Shown here: in pieces, positions 58,257-64,000 of the stretch
Numbering within the stretch: position 1 is the first letter of the stretch
Layout of the letters: every line of letters starts with the position of its first letter
Assembly (NCBI GenBank): GCA_963556695.1
Contig: CAUWAG010000012.1
Coordinates: 2,480,001-2,544,000, forward strand
Length of the DNA stretch: 64,000 bases
DNA from: Anthostomella pinea
Lineage: Eukaryota > Ascomycota > Sordariomycetes > Xylariales > Xylariaceae
Direction: 5' to 3'
Notes under the pieces: model-generated
What the model saw: only the letters and a program-made list of their open reading frames with translations
Databases searched by the model: none
Told to the model about the DNA's origin: nothing
Made by a program: the position numbers and the translations under genes

Positions 58257-58860
58257 GTTTTAAATAATTAAATAAACTGTTTTTTTTTGCATTCATATGT
58301 TAAAAATTATTTACATAGACTAAATGTCTTTTTGGCTGTAAGTGTTAGTTGCGCCAGTACTTTGCCTTAGTTTAATAGTTTAAAAACTATTTTTAACCAT
58401 GTAACTAATAATAGCTGGTAAAACGCTAGGTTGAATCTAAAGGATATATTAATAATTTGTTAGTTATTATTACAAGCTAAAACGTATAGCGTTTATATGT
58501 TTACTCTTCTACCCTTATTATTAAACTTAGATAATATATAATCATAAAATAAAATAACTCGATCGTATTAATTAATAATATATATAATAGTAACTTTAAT
58601 TTTTTCAATACGATACCGGTTTTTAAGGTCTTAATAATTAAAAACTAACTAAATGTATTTAGTTTTGATTAATATTAAAACACTTTTTAATTAAAAACTT
58701 ATAAAAGATAAAAAGCATTTCAGTTTAAATTAATAGAAAGTAGTTTTTTAATATCGTTAAAACGAAAAGAAATATTATACTATAAAGTAACTAAAACTTA
58801 TTAAAAAATATAACTTTTTATAAGTTTAAGATTATAAGTATTAGCTAAATGTGGATCGGC

Positions 58861-59502
58861 TTAGTTATCCCTTCGGTCGGTAACGTTAATAAGTAACCGC
58901 GAGAAGTTTACTAAGGTTAGGCACTTAGTAGAAGGAGGGAATATGACAGACGCTATAAGAAAAAACGGGACGACCAGTAACAGAGTCCAGGCTGTTTTCT
59001 TAGCCGGTACAGCCGTTATTTGTTGGCTGGAAGCTGCGTAGCTGCCTTTTTCTTCCTGTCGACCTCGCTGGCGGTTGGGGACGGACGGGAAGAGGCGCAT
59101 GCAGTGAAACGCTGTTGGCAAGTTGGCCTGCGCCTTGATATACCTGTACGCAAGGCTGCCAATCAGGAGAGTAACAGCACATGTATCCCTGTACCTCGAC
59201 GACACAAATCAGCATGGCGACCCAACCTCAATTCCTCGCTACCAGATTCTCTACCTTGGCCACACACTTTGTCAGCTGCCCTCATCTCTCTGGCTGAATT
59301 GGCGCCACAGGGGTAACTTACAATGTCTAACGCACCCCCTTGGCAATAGAACAGTCCTCCTTCTACACGGCCTACATCTCTGTTCGTTTAGAGTTGCAGG
59401 AATGCAATGACCGCAGCACCGCACGCACCAACACCCCCCTTGATTGGCAAATGGGATGTCGGTGTCATTGGTGCGTTCCTGCGGTTGACCGTTCGAGTAG
59501 GA
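58861..59502. other. Unassigned normal-GC sequence left of the pogo element
   Basis: About 640 bp. A 114-codon minus-strand ORF (58861-59205) and others have no recognisable family. The sequence marks the end of the AT-rich block. Confidence 0.4.
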
Positions 59503-59504
59503 TA

Positions 59505-59576
59505 ACGGCGGGGCCATGCAGATGGGACAGCCCCCCAGATGGGACAGTTCCCCCACCAAAACACAATATTTGCACC
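59505..59576. repeat. Left terminal inverted repeat
   Basis: 72 bp; matches 61852-61923 inverted with mismatches only at positions 10 and 63 from the outer end. Confidence 0.93.
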
Positions 59577-59872
59577 TACATATAACCCCATTGGTATTGA
59601 GGCTATAGATAATATATATATATCCAAAGAATCGCCTTTTCTTGGTGTTTTTAGCAATACCAGTGCTTTTAGCGGTAGCACGCAGGTTGGCGGATTTCTC
59701 GGTGCCGAGATCGCATCATAATGGGCTCTTCCTCTTCATTATCCTGCTTATTAGACACCCCCTTGCCCTCTTTGTCAATAATTATCCCTTTATTTAGATC
59801 TTCTAAATCTGTTGAATCAGAAGAGAGGGAGTCCTCAGAAGGCGATTCCTCTGATTCTTTGGTCTCCAGGTT

Positions 59873-61587
59873 CTACACTTCGCACAAAAGTTGTCGTCTC
59901 TCTGCCTGCTGGTTAATCAGTACTTGTGCGGCCTCTGTATGCTCGATTTGTTTCTGAATAACGTCTCTTATCTTCCATAGCCATTGATTAGGCTCTTCCT
60001 GAGGGGCCTTATGGCACTTTTTAGGCTGTAAATGTATGATCTTGTTGTCTTTTGCCTCGTTTTGTAGCTTCAAGATGGCTAACTTAATCACCATCTCATT
60101 GTATGACTTTGCGACCGCGTGTATTGCTGCTCGTTGCTCAGGGCTCTCCGCGACTATTGACAACATCAGGGCTATATCTTGCCCTGATGTAGGGGCTTCC
60201 AGGGTATCAGGGGTGGTTTCAGGGTTCATTATAACAGCAGCTGTTACTTGTATCTCTGCTGCCTTTATCACATACTTGTTTGCCAGTGTCTTGTTCCTAT
60301 TTATGGGTCAAAGGCTAGCAGCACGCCATCCCGAGTGCACAATAACAGGAGTAGCTTTGGCACGGGCTTTCGCCAGGCAAGAAAGAAATTTAATCTTGCT
60401 AATAAGGGCTGAATCATTCAACTGACCGAGCTGGTTAATGAGGCGGCGATAGACGGCCTTCATCACAGAGAAAACGGTCAGATCTAGGGGCTGGAAGATG
60501 TGAGACTACCTTTATTAGCCAAATAACTAGTAATTAAAGATATAACCTACTATATAGGCAGGAAAAAAGCTCAGATAAACGTTGTTTATATAGTACAGAT
60601 ACACAAAATCATCTTAGCAGTGGCTGCCATGGCCATTAAGCACCAATAAGCGGAACTCATCTGGGTCTTCATAGACAGTATCTGGCAGATAGATCTAAGG
60701 GGTTATTTAGCATATTGTTAACATTAAAAAATAAAAAATAAATAACCTTTTTAAGCCATTTGAGCACAATTGCGTTCGAGGACCAGCCATTAATAGAGTA
60801 AGTCACTATCCAGTCTGTCACCCCAGGATGCTCCAGAATAAGCTGTTCTTTGAAACACTGCATCTGTGGTGACTTTGCCTTAAAGATAACCAGCAGCCGG
60901 AGCTTTTTCTCAGTGGCAGTGATCGATTCTATCACGGTAGTCCACGTGCGGTTATCGTTGGACTTGACGTTGGCCCCTTTTGAGCCAGAACTGCCTATTA
61001 TAAGGCCATTATACCTATAACCTCCTGATTAGCTGTCTGAAAAACACTTGGATTGGATGTACGTACTGCCAGCCCTGCATATTGCCGTACTTATCGATAT
61101 TTGTGCGGTTCTCAGACTTGATAAAGTCGAAATCTGTGTAATAGTCATGATAGCCATGGATATTGTCAGGAATGACAGTATTGATACATTTGTAGTCAAG
61201 TTTTCTACCCATCTTGGTCTTTATCTCTGGGTTCCAGCGGATGAAATTTCGCATGTAATGGCCCCCAAGATGAGGCGGTTTTCCCTGGGATTCTAGGATC
61301 TTCTGGATGATGTACCTCATATTGACATGAATAGGGGCATGGCTGGCCTTTTCTTGGTACAGAATCCATAAAATCACCTTCTTTTCTTGAACAGGGTTTA
61401 TTTTTTGTCTGCGAGTATGTCCTTTATGCTGGGTGCCAGTTATAGGCATTATAGAGTCTTTAATTTTGCGAGAAAGGGTGGTTTTTGGTACTCCATAGCG
61501 CTGGGCAGCCTTCTAGAAGGACATATTGTCACTGTTCACAGCTGCTATCGCCTCAGCAAGGTCTTTTTCGGTGTATAAAGGCGCCAT
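59873..61587 (-). pseudogene. pogo-class transposase, inactivated by stop codons
   Basis: The ATG at 61587 opens MAPLYTEKDLAEAIAAVN and a Psq-type helix-turn-helix (KAAQRYGVPKTTLSRKI) preceded by an in-frame TAG. A 144-codon open part continues (61449-61015). The DDE domain follows with GLIIGSSGSKGANVKS (first Asp region damaged), LVLNGHGSH (second Asp now Asn) and FQPLDLTVF (third Asp kept). Two likely introns restore the frame, 60746-60695 (52 nt) and 60550-60506 (45 nt). Stops include a TAA after GSHC. A 132-codon C-terminal helical part (60271-59873) ends the gene. It is only distantly like the transposase at 43323-44828, so this is a second pogo lineage. Confidence 0.85.
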
Positions 61588-61851
61588 TTTGACGTACTGA
61601 AGCTTATAATACTTACTGAAAAAAAAGGAAAAAAAGAACCACAGAACTTCTGCCTGGGTAGAGGGGATAAGGGGCACGGGTCCCATTACCCCTCAGATTA
61701 GGGCCGGACGTGCTAACTTCCGAACCCCGCCACGGGACATCCCGCTGTAGGACATCTAATAAATTCCACATTGGAAAAAACACCAAGAAAAGACAATTCA
61801 GACAATATATTTATGATATTTACAGCTTCAATCCCGATAGAGATGTGGGTG

Positions 61852-61923
61852 GGTGCAAATGTTGTGTTTTGGTGGGGGAACTGTCCCATCTGGGGGGCTG
61901 TCCCATCTGCATGCCCCCGCCGT
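61852..61923. repeat. Right terminal inverted repeat
   Basis: Inverted partner of 59505-59576, 70 of 72 positions identical by eye. TA follows directly. Confidence 0.93.
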
Positions 61924-61925
61924 TA

Positions 61926-63509
61926 GTGATCGAGAAAAAGCCATGGTGCATGGACGATGCCTAGTTTACGTCGGTATTTGTTCCCACGCCGTGCAAGCAG
62001 AGAAAACTCCACTGGCGATCTTGTGGACTCATCTTGCTACCCCGCTCAGTTGAAGTCGAAGCCCAGCAAAGCTGTATCTGCGAGATTCAACGTTTGTACG
62101 ACCCAGAAACGGCGAGGGGGCTACTGGTCCAGAACGAGTCCTTAGAACAGGCCAAGTGGGATCAAATTGTGGAAGGTCAAACGAGGATGGACCACATGTG
62201 GCCAGTTCCCAAGCGGGGTAGATGAGTTGTTGGTTTGCCTGCCAACGCCACTTCGGGCGACGGGCTTGGGGGCGAAGCCGTGTGACATAGCCATATCGGT
62301 ACCCCTTGACAGTCACGTGCTCCTAACGTTCATGATTGTCGAAGATGAGTTTGAGTGACAAACAGGACTGCACAGATCTCCGGTACACATTGCCAGGAAC
62401 AGTGAAGAGTACTTTATTCTGCGAACAACCAGCCTTGCTCGAGGTGCATAGGCCAAAACACTCGCTCCCATGGACTTGCGCATGTAGTCTTGGACCGTGT
62501 TCGTGGTAAGCACGCGGATGTTGTGTCGTGTTGCAAACGCCCCTTGCAGTGTATCGAAGTCATGAAATGAAATGACAATCAAATGGAAAGCCGCAGAGTC
62601 TGCATTGGTAATAAGAAGAGGTGGTACAGTGGCTACGGGTGATTACCTACGGCGTCTGGCATGATCTCCCCAACAGATGTAGCACGAATCTGGAAAGGGT
62701 CACCAAATTTAACGAGCATCTTAGTTATCATCACGTTCCCCCTATTTCGGTAAGAGAACCAACAATTCGGTATGGGGCGCGATGGGCTGTTCGGTTGGGT
62801 CACTTGCTTGCCAAGTCACCACTTCTAGAGCCAGGTTCACGTCAAACAAATAGTCTGGGGAACATTGCAAAATTAAACAAGTATAGCTTCAACTCGTCAC
62901 GGCTACATTCTGCACCAAATCAACGTGAAACTTTGTTACACACATAGTGTCTCGAGTAGATGCAATCTGGAAGGCACTCGACGGGCAAACGTTTGGCTGT
63001 ACAACCGTCATATGCTTCCTAAGACAATGCTCGATCCGCCGTGCGTTCCAGCAGGTCGCCTAAATGTCATGTTCGTGGTTCTGCTCCGAATTGGTAGCAA
63101 CACTCTTTCGATGCCGAGTCTGGATTGACGCTGGTAAGCATATTCGTTGCGGACGGTTCGCTGACACGGGCCATGGTTCTCACACGGTCAGAAACTATGA
63201 ACGCTTTGTTCCTATGTTTGCGCGGGAAGGATCAAGTCAAGTCTCGTACTCGCCTCGGAAAGCATGTCAGCTCTCATCAAAGCCTGGGTTACATGCATTC
63301 CACTTGTCCGAGGAAAGTGGTCTCATGCGGACGGGTGCCACCAAGCGTGAAGGCTACCAGACCCTTGAGAAATAAGGCCTTTCTGCGCATAGAGTATCTA
63401 GTAGCACACCTCGAAAGAGGGTACACTTCCCAAGATTCCGAGTCTCTGTGCCTGGAATTTATATAAGTTTCAGTCAATGTCCCTGCTAACATTGGAAATC
63501 ATGAGAGCA
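61926..63509. other. Unassigned normal-GC sequence right of the pogo element
   Basis: About 1.6 kb. ORFs at 62029-62316 and 62313-62582 (minus) and several on the plus strand have no recognisable family. A TATATAAG word at about 63456 has no gene downstream of it. Confidence 0.4.
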
Positions 63510-64000
63510 TCAGGCCGCTTTTACTGCCGCTGTTGAAGATACGGACTTCTCTGCCGTTTCGAAAAGGTAGTTCAAGATGGGGAACACTAATTCTTCAACG
63601 TCGGTTTCTTCGATGTCGCCCTGGCGCAGCACCCAAATCAGCCATGCCGCCTCTGAGGCAACAAGGACTCTCTCTGGCAAGATACCACCACCCCGCAGCA
63701 CCTTTCTCTCCGTCACGAAGACATCCGATCATGAGAGCTCCAGTCATACATCTGCCGTGCGAACCTTGACTTTTTGCGAGTGGGACTGGATCGGCTCCAC
63801 CACCTCCTGCAGCGCCTGGACCGAAACGTACCGTCCGTCTATTCCTGTCCCAAGTTCATCGATGGACTGCGATACGCCTCTGCCGACACGGAGTCACTCC
63901 CACACATCCACGGGATACACATGCACAGATTATTCGTGCGTCAGCTCAGTCATCGAGTCCCTGGGGTTCTCGCTGTGCATTCCCACGTACACTCTCGAGC
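63510..64000 (-). CDS. 3' end of an unrecognised gene (extends past the window)
   Basis: Two coding-like exons on the minus strand. The last is 63701-63510 (64 codons including stop; helical, with LVASEAAWLIWVLRQG and ETDVEELVFPILNYLFETAE). The one before ends at 63750 with a GTATGA donor; a 48-nt intron keeps phase 0. The upstream exon (IDELGTGIDGRYVSVQALQ) must start below the in-frame TGA at 63896-63894, at an AG near 63880, 63878 or 63867. An earlier exon may lie beyond about 63940. The product is amphipathic and soluble-looking. I do not recognise the family; the structure is a proposal. Confidence 0.4.

Larger units (their letters stand above)
42890..58860. repeat. AT-rich RIP-type isochore containing transposon insertions
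   Basis: About 16 kb where unlabelled stretches (about 44830-46197, 52224-52484, 52687-53785, 54027-55004, 55214-58008, 58257-58860) are almost only A/T. They are dense in TA dinucleotides, have stops in all frames and hold no gene. This is the pattern left by C-to-T mutation of duplicated DNA (RIP) in Pezizomycotina. The base change at both borders is abrupt. Islands of normal GC inside are all transposon parts, annotated separately. A 43026-43290 island of about 260 bp ends in repeated CCAACCAAC-like words and may be another LTR fragment, but no duplication was found. Whether the block is a centromere-like or simply heterochromatic island cannot be told. Confidence 0.9.
59505..61923 (-). 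mobile_element. pogo-class DNA transposon with 72-bp terminal inverted repeats
   Basis: A 2419-bp element flanked by TA on both sides (59503-59504 and 61924-61925), the target duplication of the Tc1/mariner superfamily. Its ends match as inverted repeats over 72 bp with two mismatches. Each end begins ACGGCGGGG and contains two spaced copies of AGATGGGACAG, likely transposase binding sites. One minus-strand transposase gene fills the interior. Base composition is normal apart from the central part near 60.5-60.8 kb. Confidence 0.93.

Noticed and set aside
42890..58860. CRISPR array or other prokaryotic repeat system
   Set aside because: The organism is a fungus and the repeats are LTRs and inverted transposon ends with target duplications.
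59272..59681. Minus ORFs crossing the left inverted repeat of the pogo element
   Set aside because: They run through the non-coding transposon end and its flank; no domain.

Overview
This window is nuclear DNA of a filamentous ascomycete (Pezizomycotina, most likely a Sordariomycete). Genes carry short introns of about 45-130 nt with GT..AG ends and fungal branch sites. There is a WOPR-family regulator, a 2EXR-domain protein and a GH43 wall-degrading enzyme paired with a sugar transporter. A block of about 16 kb is extremely AT-rich and full of broken transposons, as repeat-induced point mutation (RIP) leaves behind. The exact genus cannot be told from the sequence.

Layout. 1-2758: 3' three-quarters of SEC24 (COPII coat). 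3766-4659: 2EXR-domain protein. 6303-6690: LTR remnant with an AT-rich patch. 7756-9096 (minus): Pac2-type WOPR regulator, followed upstream by about 14 kb (9.1-23.2 kb) without a convincing gene. 23188-24868 (minus): mitochondrial asparaginyl-tRNA synthetase in three exons. 26311-27371: microbial-type PARG (macrodomain-like) protein in two exons. 30649-32967 (minus): single-exon 772-residue nuclear-looking coiled-coil protein. 33869-34916 (minus): short-chain dehydrogenase in three exons. 35772-37687 (minus): nine-exon secreted GH43 subfamily 24 exo-beta-1,3-galactanase-like enzyme with a C-terminal carbohydrate-binding module. 38025-39949 (minus): six-exon MFS sugar transporter. The last two lie in tandem 337 bp apart and look like a small galactan-use module: the enzyme releases sugar outside, the transporter imports it.

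42.1-58.9 kb: a decayed P450 fragment, then the AT-rich desert. It holds a pogo/Fot1-class transposase relic, a structurally complete Ty1/copia-type LTR retrotransposon (46198-52223, 204-bp LTRs, 5-bp target duplication TAAAC, coding region full of stops), two solo LTRs of the same family with their own target duplications, a solo LTR of a second family (target duplication GTTAT), and an LTR-like copy of a third type also seen at 6.3 kb. 59505-61923: a second pogo-class DNA transposon with 72-bp terminal inverted repeats and a TA duplication, in normal-GC sequence at the edge of the desert. 61.9-64 kb: mostly unassigned, with the 3' end of an unrecognised minus-strand gene at the right edge.

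No wholly new system stands out. The best leads are the altered PARG signature, the galactanase-transporter pair with a substitution at a reported active-site position, the very long gene-free region upstream of the WOPR regulator, and the well-preserved insertions inside an old RIP desert. All gene structures were spliced by hand from frame continuity and splice signals; none is supported by transcripts.
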